Positions 44,285 to 54,665 of a stretch of DNA of 64,000 nucleotides are shown piece by piece. Source of the DNA: Atriophallophorus winterbourni (Eukaryota > Platyhelminthes > Trematoda > Plagiorchiida > Microphallidae). The notes under the pieces are model-generated. The model was not told the DNA's origin, searched no databases, and was given only the letters and a program-made list of their open reading frames with translations. The stretch is from the NCBI GenBank assembly GCA_013407085.1, contig JACCGJ010020597.1, forward strand, positions 25,276 through 89,275. The letters run 5' to 3'. The position numbers and the translations under genes were made by a program. Positions within the stretch are counted from its first letter, which is position 1; each line of letters begins with the position of its first letter.

Positions 44285-47200
44285 ATTCAAAGTGATTCAA
44301 AGTTGTAATGGTCTAAAAAGCATTTAGCTTAACAATAACCATAGGATGGAGTTATGAGGTATATACAATAAAAAAGAAGAATAGGAAAACTCATGTAGTG
44401 TAAATCGTATCAAAGTTTGGGTTGTCTCTCAAGTGTTTGTCCAAGTTAGTTTGAAAATATCCAGGTTGGCTGAGTGTGTAACAGTGGAGGGGAGGGTGTT
44501 CCATGTGAAACTTACACGTACAGCATTCGAATATCTTCGACAGTTCAGTCTTGAAGTGGGAATAAGCACTGAAAGTTCATGTTTCCGACTGGTACGGGGT
44601 GGCGAGCGTGTGAAAAGTTTGGACAAGGGATGGTTAGGGATGTGCATAATATTGTACATCAGTATGAGGTCACCTCTTAGTCGACGACAGCGAAAGTCGA
44701 AAAGATTGAGACTCCTCAAACGTTCTTCATATGGTTTAGCAGCTAGTCCGGATACAAGCTTTGTGGTTCGGTGGTAAATGCGCTGCAGAAGATTGATGTC
44801 TTTCTGAATCCAGGGTGACCAAGCCTGAACAGCATACTCCATCGCTGGTCTCAGATAGGTGTTCATGATACGGGGCACCGACTGATTGGAGAATGTGCCG
44901 AAAATTCGTCTCAATAACGCTAATACTTGTGACGCCTTTTTGTAAGCCACTTTGCACTGCAGTGAAGTCTTCAGACTTGAACTGGTCCAAACACCCAAAT
45001 CCTTCTCTTCAGTTGTCAAGACGAGTTGGTGGGACCCAAGAGTGTAGTTGTAATTAACAGTCTTTCCAATGTTTAACACTTTGCACTTTTGGAAGTTGAA
45101 TGGTAGTTTGTTTCTCAAAGACCAATCGTGCAATGTGTTTAGATCCTTCTGCAAAGTTTCACAGTCATCATTTGTACGTATGCTTCTCCAAAGCTTTATA
45201 TCGTCTGCAAATAACATAATCTTGCATTTAACACGCTCGGGAATGTCGTTTGCGTAGATCAAAAACAAAATCGGTCCGAGGACCGAACCCTGGGGCACTC
45301 CGCTCGTAATTTTGAATGGTTTTGATAAGGCTCCGTCAACTCTGACTTGGGCACTCCTGTCGCGTAAATAGTTTTCTAGCCAAGCAAGAAGTTTTCCTGT
45401 TATCCCGTGCAATTCAAGTTTCTGGATTAAAATACTATGATTGACGCGGTCGAAAGCCTTTGTCATGTCTAAAAAGCATGCGTGGATGGAGTAACCATTG
45501 TCCACACACTCAGTACAGTCGTTTAAGATGAGCAAGAGGTTAGATAGACATGAGTGATTTTTCCTGAAACCGTGCTGTTCAGTCGCAAGCAGCCTATTGT
45601 TTTCGAGGTGATGGGTGATCTTTTCCGCTACTAAACTCTCTAGCACTTTAGAAATTACTGGCAACAACGTGACTGGTCTATAGTTCCCAGCGTCAGATCG
45701 ACTCCCGCCCTTGTAGATTGGTGTGATGATGCCAGATTTCCATTCTGCGGGAACGATACTATTTTCGAGCGAAATTTGGAATAATGTGCTGAGTGGACCA
45801 CACAATGAGGATGCGCATCGTTTGAGGATAAAAGGAGTGATTCCATCTGCTCCTGGTGACTTTGCGGTATTCAAACGAAGAAGTCTGAGCATGACACACT
45901 CATTGTTTATTGAGATTTCATTTAGTATTTCATTGGAAAAGCCGATCGAATGCAGCGTAAGATGCACTGATTCCTTGGGGCAAAAAACTTTGCAGTAGTA
46001 ACCTGCAAGAACTTCGGCAGCCTCGAACACAGTCGTAGTTAGACCATGAGGTGTGCGTAGTGCTGAGATTCCTGGCTTAATTTTTGATGTAGTTTTAACG
46101 ATCTGGTACAGGACTTTGGGGTTCCGCTCCATCATGGTCAGTAGTCTTGCCTGATGAGACTGCTTATCCTCGGTGACAAGAGAGGTGACCTTGTTCCTCA
46201 ACAGACGATATGTTTCCCAATTATCTGGCATCGGATTGTGGACATAGTTTTACCATGCATCGTTGCGTATCTTAATCCACTTCCTTTTGCGGCTTCTCAG
46301 CGTGAAGGTAAATCGTTTTTTCGCTGTCTTTGGCACAAATCTGGAATGTAGGTTTATTTCATCACACAGCTTCTCAATGAAGTTTACCCAAGAACAATAC
46401 ACGTCCGTGGTGTCTGGTTTCCAGTCAGAAATCGTTCGAAGAGCATTGTGAAGACTTCCAATATCCAGTTGTACTTTTGTTTTGTTGATGTCATTCGTTC
46501 TCTCAGCTTGACAAACATAATCGAATAAGATGACCAGGTGGTCGCTAGAACCCAATGGAGTTTCGTAGCTCAGATTTTCGACGGCATGTTCCTCACTCGT
46601 TAGTATTAGATCCAGGACAGATGGCATGTTACCATCTCTATATCTAGTGTTATCAAAGACGTGGTTATAAAAAGGAATATCGGAGATAAGTTCTTGAAAC
46701 GCATCGTCGAGCGAATTCGTTGAAAGAGCATTTTTTTCCATCAAGTTTGGAAGGTTGAAGTCTCCCATAAACAGGAGTGGCGTTTGAAATCTGGCAGCCA
46801 GAAGTCGAATTTTCTGGAGTAGTTCAACATTGTGCGCGTCACTTGCGCTTGTAGCCCGATAAATCACGCCAACAATGCAATCATCTCCAGTAGTCAGCCT
46901 AATTGAGCACCACAGAGTATCCTGTACACGTAGGACAATATCGTCAATTTCTCTGCAGGATAACTGTTGATTGTAGTAAAGTGCTACGCCACCGCCGCGT
47001 CCCGCACGGTCTTGATGGAGAAGAGACATTCCTTTCAATGCCAATTCATTGTCTGATAAATGAGTTTCAAACCATGTTTCGGTAATTGCAACTAAGTCCG
47101 GTGAGTGCTGTGTACATACAGTAGCAAGCTCCTGTATTTTGTTTTCTCAGACACTGCGCGTTTGTATAGAGACACTTAATGGTTTTATGGGTAAACAATG

Positions 47201-47546
47201 ATGGACAATGTGAAAGAATAGTTTTAGTTCCAAGTTGTGATATGTTTGGTAAAGATTGAAGGATAGTATGCATAAATTCAATCCGGTTCACAGTATGCAG
47301 CTGAGGCGTTGAAGTCGTTTCTACTTTTCCGACTCGGCATGAGTCGGATACAGATCGTTTTTTGGAGAGCTAATTGAAATGACTTGACTTGGGCTTGTGA
47401 GTAGTATGCTATCTGCAGGATCTAGTTTATTTGTTTTCGGAGCACTCATTCTGACACCACTTGGTAGCTTGCGACTGTTTTGAGTCCATTGTGCTCGAAG
47501 TAAATCAGCCATATTGCTAGTCAGGAAGGTGATTTTAAGCGAGCAT
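44285..47546 (-). mobile_element. LINE D: CR1-like element inserted in the PLE
   Basis: 3' end at 44285 with a gattcaaagt repeat. The other end, at 47546, lies within the last part of ORF1 (minus frame 47512-47321: MADLLRAQWTQNSRKLPSGV, the region matching MADDVRSKLKVNRNRLP of LINE B). So it is 5'-truncated. It is among the best-preserved RT genes of the window. Confidence 0.82.
44429..47291 (-). pseudogene. LINE D ORF2: endonuclease and reverse transcriptase, nearly intact
   Basis: Three minus pieces: 47291-47067 (endonuclease start, CLYTNAQCLRKQ), 47044-46250 (GGGVALYYNQQL, LFMGDFNLPNLM, SVLDLILTSEE, LGSSDHLVILFDYV, RKRKWIKIRNDAW) and 46231-44429 (600 codons: SPGADGITP, SGIITPIYKGGSRSD, NYRPVTLLPV, QHGFRKNHSCLSNLL, CFLDMTKAFDRVNH, SGVPQGSVLGP, LFADDIKLW, through LIPTSRLNCRRYSNAVRVSF to the end). 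The only interruption between the last two is one TAA directly after RNDAW at about 46248. A frameshift near 47.06-47.14 kb separates the first. The whole RT and C-terminal region is open, so inactivation is recent. Confidence 0.88.
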
Positions 47547-48184
47547 CAAGTCCCGACGCCGAACGAGATTATTGTAATGAACATTTTACAAAAAGATAGA
47601 AATGTTGTTATATTACCGGCAGACAAAGGACGGGTGGCGGTGGTTATGTAAAAAGTCGATTATATACGTAAACCTGAACAACTCCTTTAAGACACCACCA
47701 CATATCGAGAGATAAACGAAGACTAAACCAAACAGTTGGAAAACAAAATAAATGCTACGCTAAAGAAACTCAAGTTCATGGGACAACTCAGTGCTGTCGA
47801 ACATTTTAGAATGAAACCAGAAGACTCAAGCTTACCAAGCTTCTATGGACTACCAAAAATTCACAAGGAGGGCATTCCACTACGCACAATCGTGTCGCTG
47901 CCTGGAGAACCCACCTATAACCTTTGCAAAGAACTACGAAAAAGATTACTCTACCTAATCGAAGGATCAATTAATCGATAGATTCCGCATCTAAATTCTT
48001 ACAGAAGATAAAGAACTTGAATATATAAGATGGAGAAATCATGGTATCCTTTTATGTGACAGCGCTGTTTACATCGATCGACACTACCTTATCGATGCAA
48101 ACCATATCACAACTGCTAACGCAATCAATCATACAATCTCAGAGAACAACTATGAACTACAACGCGGTGCCTGAGCTACAAAAC

Positions 48185-49075
48185 TAGGAAATTCTTACCG
48201 AGATATGCTGTTACGGTTGACCTCAGCTGTACACTGCAAAACTGCTATACCGTAATCACAAAATCATGCCCAAATTTTTCTAACTCGAGAAAATCTGACA
48301 TTCCGTTACGCCAAATGAACTTCTCATACGCGCTGAGCGTGATATCTACGAACGTTAGCGAGTCCAAAGAAAGCCCGTTTGATAGAAAACAGAAACACAA
48401 TGTCGAGAAATGGTCTGAACTGTGCCACCTAATGCAAATTAAACACGTAATCGGAGAAAACGTGACTCGTCTAACTAGCCATTTAGGTTCACCTCACATT
48501 GGTCAACCTTGCTTGCTCAAGGTAACACTAAAATGCGAGGCTGATATCGAGAAAGTATTGCTGAATGCTTACCTACTCAAGACAGATTCTAATTCAAACT
48601 GCCGCATATATCCCGGTGGGAAAGGGAGAGTAGCTTGAACGCCAAGGAACAAACGGTAACGCGAAGTATAATTTTACTTGGTGTACCAGAAAATACTTCT
48701 AGAACATCGAATCAGGAAACCGCAGAGCACGACGTCAAACAATTGCGCAACATTGCGTGTTCTCTCGATATTTCTAATGCCGTTGTTGTGGACACTTTTC
48801 GAGTTCCTTTTTCACCAAAATATAAAAGGGATGGACCGAAACCTCTGAAGATTACGTTCTTGACCAGCGCTATGGCTGAAATAGTAAGGTCGGAATGGAC
48901 AAAAGGGAAACGAACACTACACAAGGATGTTAGACTCAGCCCACCCAAACCAAGTCAAACACTCTCCTGTTTGCAGATAGCGCATAGCAGCGTTGCCATC
49001 CAAATAGAGGAAATCAAAGCATCAAAAAACGTCGTAGGTCCGGCTCAAATCGAGTCGGACTGAGCAATTCACACC
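48185..49075 (+). pseudogene. LINE A copy 2, segment 3 (ORF1 RRM-like units)
   Basis: It resumes at the same ORF1 position where segment 2 stopped (GNSYRDMLLRLTSAVHCKTA). Unit 1 (YALSVISTNVSESKESPFD, VTRLTSHLGSPHIGQ, ADIEKVLLNAYLLK) lies in 48315-48638. Unit 2 (SIILLGVPENTSRTSNQ, VVVDTFRVPFSPKYKRD, LKITFLTSAMAEIVRSEW) lies in 48635-49063. The frames are almost continuous here and give the clearest view of LINE A ORF1. Confidence 0.78.
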
Positions 49076-50106
49076 GGAAACCTATTGTGGATTCAAGCCG
49101 TCCGCTATCAATAAGACGCACACATGGTTTACCATCAAAAGAAGCCGGACCAATAACTTCGGTTCACACCCCGTCATTACTTGCTGATGTAATTTACCCA
49201 CCATTTTTGACACACTCAAATTACCTGCTCAAATGAACCGTCTTTGCTGTCAACATCGACTGTCAAATTTTTCTATACGAATGCCCAATGCTTGACAAAC
49301 GAACTACACGAATTGACTGAACTAACTACCACACACTCGCCAGACGTGATTTCTGTAACCGAGACATAGTTTCATTCAACTTTAATAGACAATGAAGTTG
49401 CCATTGAAGGTATGTCTCTACTTCGTCGCGATCGCCTGACTCGAGGAGGTGGTGTTTCGCTTTACCACTTCCGGAGACTGCTCTGCCAAGAGATAACTGA
49501 TGACGATTTTTAACTGCAAGACACATTATGGTGTTCGGTGAATGTAACAGCAGGGGAAAATGCGTAGTGGGTGTGATTCACCGTTCGCCCTCAGCCGACG
49601 AAGCCTACAATTCAGCATTACTTGCAAATATACGCGTAGCGGCTACCAGATACCCTGGCAGACTTCTACTGATCGGAGACTTTAATCTGCCGAACTTTAA
49701 GGGAAATTCAGTTCATCCAAAAAATTCCTCAAAGCTTTATTTCAACAGTTGCTAGAAGAAATTCCACTCTACAAGCATAATTTCAACAAAACCCGATTTC
49801 GTGGTACTGATACGCCATCTATCTTGGACCTAATACTGGCAAATATAGAGCACGTAATTGAAAGTATCACATATTAAGCTCCAATAGGCCTCAGTGACCA
49901 CTTAGTTATTACGTTTGACTATATTTGCCAGGCAATCAGAACAAGTGACATCAACAAGGTGATTAGAAAAATTGACTTTCCACAACTTAAATCTACTCTT
50001 ATGAACGCCACAGACCCTGGTATTAAGTCAGACAACGTGCACGATCAGTGGCAGTGGATGATAACCGAACTTCAATTTGCCGTTGAAATACACTCTCATC
50101 TTGTTC
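49076..50106 (+). pseudogene. LINE A copy 2, segment 4 (ORF2 endonuclease)
   Basis: Broken plus frames give DVISVTET, GGGVSLYHFRRLL, LQDTLWCSVNVTAGEN, VIHRSPSADEAYNSALLANI, LLIGDFNLPNFKG, TPSILDLILANIEHVIES, GLSDHLVITFDYICQA and IHSHLVPKV. This is an apurinic-type endonuclease. The element is cut at 50106, before the RT, where the tail of another minus-strand LINE begins. Confidence 0.75.
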
Positions 50107-50765
50107 CAAAGGTAATTCAAGGTAATTCAAGGTTTTTAATGGTCTAAAAAGCAACAAGCTTAACAACAACCATAGGATGGTAAAAATTGAAATTTAAGTG
50201 CATAAACAATAAAAGAAAATAGATTAAACAGTAAATAAGTGTTCTGGAAACGAATAATGCAATAAAAATTCGTCTTATTTCGTTTTAAAGTCATGCAAGC
50301 TAGTGCCGTGAGCAACGGTTGAAGGTAAACTGTTCCAAGTAAAACAGACACGGACAGAGTAAAAATACCTTCTACAGTTCAGGGGGAATGGGATACGACC
50401 AGCACATATTCATGGGTCCGATAATTCCTCGTAAATTCTGCATAAGTTCCATATCCCTCTTGAGCCACGGAGACTATGACTGCAAACCGTATTCCATGAC
50501 TAGCCTCAAGTATTTATTCATGATCCTTGGGAATATCTTGGGCTTTTTTAAAGGCACTGTTAGTTTGAAGTGATGTTTTTAAACTGGAGCATATTCAGAC
50601 ACCCAAATCTTTTTCTTCACTGCAATTTGCAAGGACATGCGAACCTATGTGATATGTAAACTCTACTTGATTCCCCACATTCATGATCCTGCATTTGTTG
50701 AGGTTAAACGGCAGTTTGTTCTTCAACGACCAGCTGTGAAGCGTATCAAGTTCCTTTTGTAATAG
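50107..50765 (-). mobile_element. CR1-like LINE 3' fragment, decamer-tail family
   Basis: Minus strand, same family as LINE F. The tail at 50107-50130 is ggtaattcaa repeated, followed by ggtttttaatggtctaaaaa. RT end and C-terminal motifs occur in broken frames: the complement of the 'NKLPFNLNKCRIMNVGN' type region near 50690, EEKDLGV-type text near 50610 and RIMNKYL near 50510. It stops at 50765 where the LINE E tail starts. Confidence 0.75.
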
Positions 50766-51052
50766 CAAGATTCAAGATTCAAGATTCAAGAATTTATGGT
50801 CACGAAAAGCACATAGCTTCACAATTACCATATCATAATAAATATGCGTTCAATAAGAGGTATAAAAAACAATTATACGATGTCACTGGAGTCAAGTAAT
50901 ATGCTTACCCTGAGTCAATACACAGGCATCGTCGAATCGTTATGTAACAAATAATTGTCCAAGGTTCGAGTGAATGTTTGGATACAGGGAGAGGTGATAT
51001 TTGCTTCGGGAAGGGCATTTCACAGGAAACAGACACGTACCGAATAGAATTA

Positions 51053-54000
51053 TCAGCGACAATTAGTACGGGAATGGGGAATTTGTAGTGCCGCTGAGTG
51101 GCTACGTGTAATTCCTGATTCACGGTATTTGAACAAATGTTTGAGTGGATGATCTGGAGTATTCAATATTTTGTAAGTAATGATAATGTCACTTCGAAGT
51201 CTACGTTGAAGGGGAGTGGGAAGCTTTAGCTTTTTCAACCTTTCCTCGTATTTAAGGTCTCGAAAACCACGCACGATTTTAGTTGCACGATGATATATCC
51301 TGTCAAGCAAGAATATATCTTTTTTCATCCACAAGGTCCATGCTCGCCATGCATGCTCCATTGTGGGAATTAAGTAGGTCTTCATGATGCTTGGCAACGT
51401 TCCAGGTGTAAAGGTTCTGAAGATCCGTCGAAGCATACCTAAAAGCTTTGAATCACGCTTGTAAATGACCTCACAATGCACGCTGTTCTTTAGGCTGCCA
51501 CATATCCAGACTCCAAGATCCTTCTCCGATTCGGTACAGCTCAAAATCGTCTGCCCAAAGTGAGATTCGTACTGAAAGGGCTTACCGATTTGCAGTAACT
51601 TGCATTTTTTGAAAATTGAACGGCAGTTTATTTCTAACTGACCATTCGTGTAGTGCATCTAAATCACTTTTATTCGCATCCAAAGTTTAACATCATCCGC
51701 TAAAAGAACTACCTTGCATGAGAGCGTCTCAGGTAAATCATTGATGTAAACTAAGAAAAGCACTGGTCCGAGAACGGAACCTTGCGGTACACCACTGTCG
51801 ATATTAATGGCTCGTGATTGTACCCCGTTAACTCGAACGGTTGCCTCGCGCCCATTGAGGTAGCTTTCGAACCATACGAGTAGCTGCCCGTCAATACCAA
51901 TCTGTTTCAGCTTTTGTAGCAACAGGAAGTGATCAAATCTGTCGAAAGCTTTCGACATATCCAGATAGCACGCGTGCACACTGTCTCCTGCGTCAACCGT
52001 TTGGGTCCAATCGTTTAATACCGTCAGCAATTTTGTCAAGCATGAGCGAGCTTTACGAAACCCATGCTGGGCGACAGATAGTATATTTTGTGATTCCAAG
52101 TGATGAACTATATTTTCCGTCACTATGCGCTCCATCACTTTGGATATCACGGAGAGTAGGGTGACAGGACGGTAGTTCGCGGGATCTGAACGGCTACCAC
52201 CCTTATAAATTGGTGAAATTACCCCTGTCTTCCACTCTGTTGGCACCACTACTTTTTCTTCTTCTTCTGAATGGACGGCAGGAGGACTACAGTCCATGAA
52301 AGCCGCTTCATCTCCCGGGTCTCTGCTATCTCAGCGTAGATTCTGGGCTAAAAGAGTAGGCGAATCGCGCAGGATAGCGGGAAGTTCACCGTCCAATATG
52401 CGTTTAAATTGCTCTTCGGTGACTGCCCCGATTGCATCAACGGATAGTGCATTCCAAATATTGACCACTCTGGTCGGCAAAGTAAACGATGACTTCAGGT
52501 GTTCCGTTCGGCGCTTCTGCAACTTCAGCGAATGACCTCTAGTTTTGGAGTCCGTGGATACCGAAAAGAATTTTTGAATTTCCGTTCCGTAATATCCAAG
52601 CAGGATTCTCCGCGTGACCAGCAAATCATATCGCATTCTTCGATATTCCAGTGGGAAAAGTTTGAGTTCCCGCAATCGGTCGTCATAGGAAATACGAAAC
52701 ATACCCCTCACGCACTTGGTAGCCCTGCTTTGGACTTTCTCCATTCGATCCTTCTCCCCTTTGGTTAACGGATAGTTCACCGGAAGCCCAAATTCTAATA
52801 TTTGTCTGACATGAGAGCTATACAGAACTTGAAAAACTTTGGGAATGTTGAAACAATTGGCATACTGGTTCACACAGCTGCTGGTCACAGGATTTTAGTA
52901 GTACTGGTGTTATTCCATCGGCTCCAGGAGATTTCCTAGTGTTCAGTCGACACAAGTGTCTTCGTATAATCCCTGAATTTATCTCGAAATCATTCAGTTG
53001 TTGAGATACAATCGATGTCAGTAAATTCTTATTCGCCCTGACCGTTATCGGGCTAAACACATTTGCATAACATTGAGCGAGAGTATCAGCCGTTTCCTTA
53101 GCTGTGACTGTTAATTCATTCTCAGAAATAACAGGAAACACCCCTGGTTTCACACTGGACCGAGCATTGACAATCCGATAGAGAAGTTTAAGTTTTTTCT
53201 CCCATTTTCAAAGACAGAGAGAGATGGTAATATTGCTTGTCCTCTTTGACGAGAGCATTCACTCTGTTACGAATTTTAGAAAATGTCTGACAAGAGGCAT
53301 CAGTTCTGGTCTTTCGGTTTTCAGTCCAAGCAAAGTTTCGTTTCCTGAGCCATTTTTTTGTGCGACTGCGAAGCTTAAATCGGAAGTCACTTGCCCGTCG
53401 TTCATCAACAAATAGCGAATTATGATCTATGTTTGACTGAAGTATTTTCGTGAGCTCACTACATTGTGTTTTGGTGTTGTTCTGATCAAGTTCTTGTCAA
53501 TTTACTAGCCCAAGCGATCCACGTAGACCCGCGTTGTCGATCTTTCTGAATTGTTTGGCGGACGCACAAACTCGTCTAGCACTGCAAACAAACTCAAAGG
53601 CGAGCACCAGATGATCACTCCGACCGAGGGGCGCAATGTAGTCAACACCCTCAACTGCTGTTTTCTCTGAAGTAAAGATTAGATCCAAAATTGATGGCAA
53701 CTCTGATCCTCTTCTATGTGTAAAGTCAAACACATGATTATGCAGTGGAATCATGTCGATCACCTCACGAAATTTGTGATCAAATGTGTGTAGAGGGTGA
53801 TCGGATCTGGCAAAGAGATGAGGAATATTGAAGTCCCCCATGAGTAGTAATTGCGAGCTACGCTTCTCTCCGGCGTAATTTAGCGCTTGTAATAACCTGT
53901 CATTTTGAGTATCATTCGAGGCTGGAGGGCGATATATGATTTCAAGAATGCAATCGTCCTGTGACACATTCGTGAGACTGCACCAGAGGGTATCTTCGAA

Positions 54001-54157
54001 ATCAAGGTTTGGATCGTGAATTTTCATGCACTGAAGCCGTTCGTGACAGTATAAAGCCACACCACCACCTTTTCTTGGGCGATCGTTCCGTATTAGCATC
54101 ATGTTGGGGACTGTGAGTTCACTTTCAGTCATACAGGATTGAAACTAGGTTTCAGTA
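51053..54157 (-). pseudogene. LINE E ORF2 endonuclease/reverse transcriptase, interrupted
   Basis: Endonuclease at 54132-53497 (RNDRPRKGGGVALYCHERLQ, LLMGDFNIPHLF, SILDLIFTSEK, GRSDHLVLAFEF). A middle part at 53153-52850 (RLNTRKSPGADGITPVLLKS). Then RT at 52240-51659 (WKTGVISPIYKGGSRSD, NYRPVTLLSV, QHGFRKARSCLTKLL, CYLDMSKAFDRFDH, SGVPQGSVLGP, LLADDVKLW). The C-terminal part lies at 51658-51053. FADD is changed to LADD, and a deletion follows at about 51.66 kb (LINE B has about 30 more bases here). It is inactive. Confidence 0.82.
52247..52850 (-). mobile_element. Fragment of a different LINE, (GAA)n tail, inside LINE E
   Basis: The minus frame 52888-52331 enters from LINE E and continues as VLYSSHVRQILEFGLPVN, KGEKDRMEKVQSRATKCVRG, YDDRLRELKLFPLEYRRMRY and STDSKTRGHSLKLQKRRTEH, then SFTLPTRVVNIWNALS. 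This is a LINE C-terminal region distinct from the CR1 families here. Its 3' end on the minus strand has a gaagaagaagaaaaa tail. Comparison with LINE B (22610-22650) shows about a dozen target bases lost at the junction. Confidence 0.8.
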
Positions 54158-54665
54158 ACAGCAACGAGGTCTGGCGTGTATCGTTTGCACAGCTCGGTCA
54201 GTTCAGTCAATTTGTTGAACAAACTTTGAGCTTTGGCATAGATGCATTTATGTGAGTTTTTAGAATGTAACATCGAGTCAGTATTAGTATTTATTGGTCC
54301 GACGATGTTGACGTCGGACCGAGATCGTTTTTTGAAGCAATTTGAAGTAATTTCGCGGGCGAATTTGCACCAGTCTCGGATAATTGCGTAATTAAAGGCT
54401 CCAAGTGAACCTCAACAGCGGCTTTTGGGTTGCACAGTCTAACGTTTTAAGGTAACCTGTTTCTGTTCACTTTTAGCTCGCTTCGAACATCATCCGCCAT
54501 GCTACTTGAAAGAAACGTAACCTAAAGTGGATTTGCACCTTTCCCGTGATAGTTCAGAATCCGTTCAAGGGGCACGAATCAGAATGCGTTTATTTTTAAG
54601 CCAATCATGGCATCTGGCAGTCCTTTAAAAAGCGCTGCATAGCCTACACGCAGCATATTTTAACG

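Larger units (their letters stand above)
43900..48184 (+). mobile_element. Penelope-like element, right (plus) arm, split by LINE D
   Basis: Part 1 (43900-44284): MAQQLAVAINVTTKNAKVK, then LIGVKVLGGTGLRIYRLSAD-type text ending RHRIIPALIANK. Part 2 (47547-48184): VPTPNEIIVMNILQKDRNVV, ILPADKGRVAVVM, INATLKKLKFMGQLSAVEHF, FYGLPKIHKEGIPLRTIVSL. Comparison with the minus arm, where both parts are contiguous, shows LINE D entered between 'acaaag' and 'agcatcaag' with no visible target duplication. Stop codons show it is inactive. The RT is incomplete and no GIY-YIG part is present. Confidence 0.75.
50766..54554 (-). mobile_element. LINE E: sibling of LINE B, interrupted and truncated
   Basis: Close nucleotide match to LINE B over its 3' UTR, RT, endonuclease and the end of ORF1. 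Heptamer tail (agattca repeated) at 50766-50790. A foreign LINE fragment of about 600 bp interrupts the RT at 52247-52850. The upstream end is cut at 54554 within ORF1 (cccgtgatagttc, matching 24330-24345), exactly where the 5.33-kb duplicated unit starts. Confidence 0.85.
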
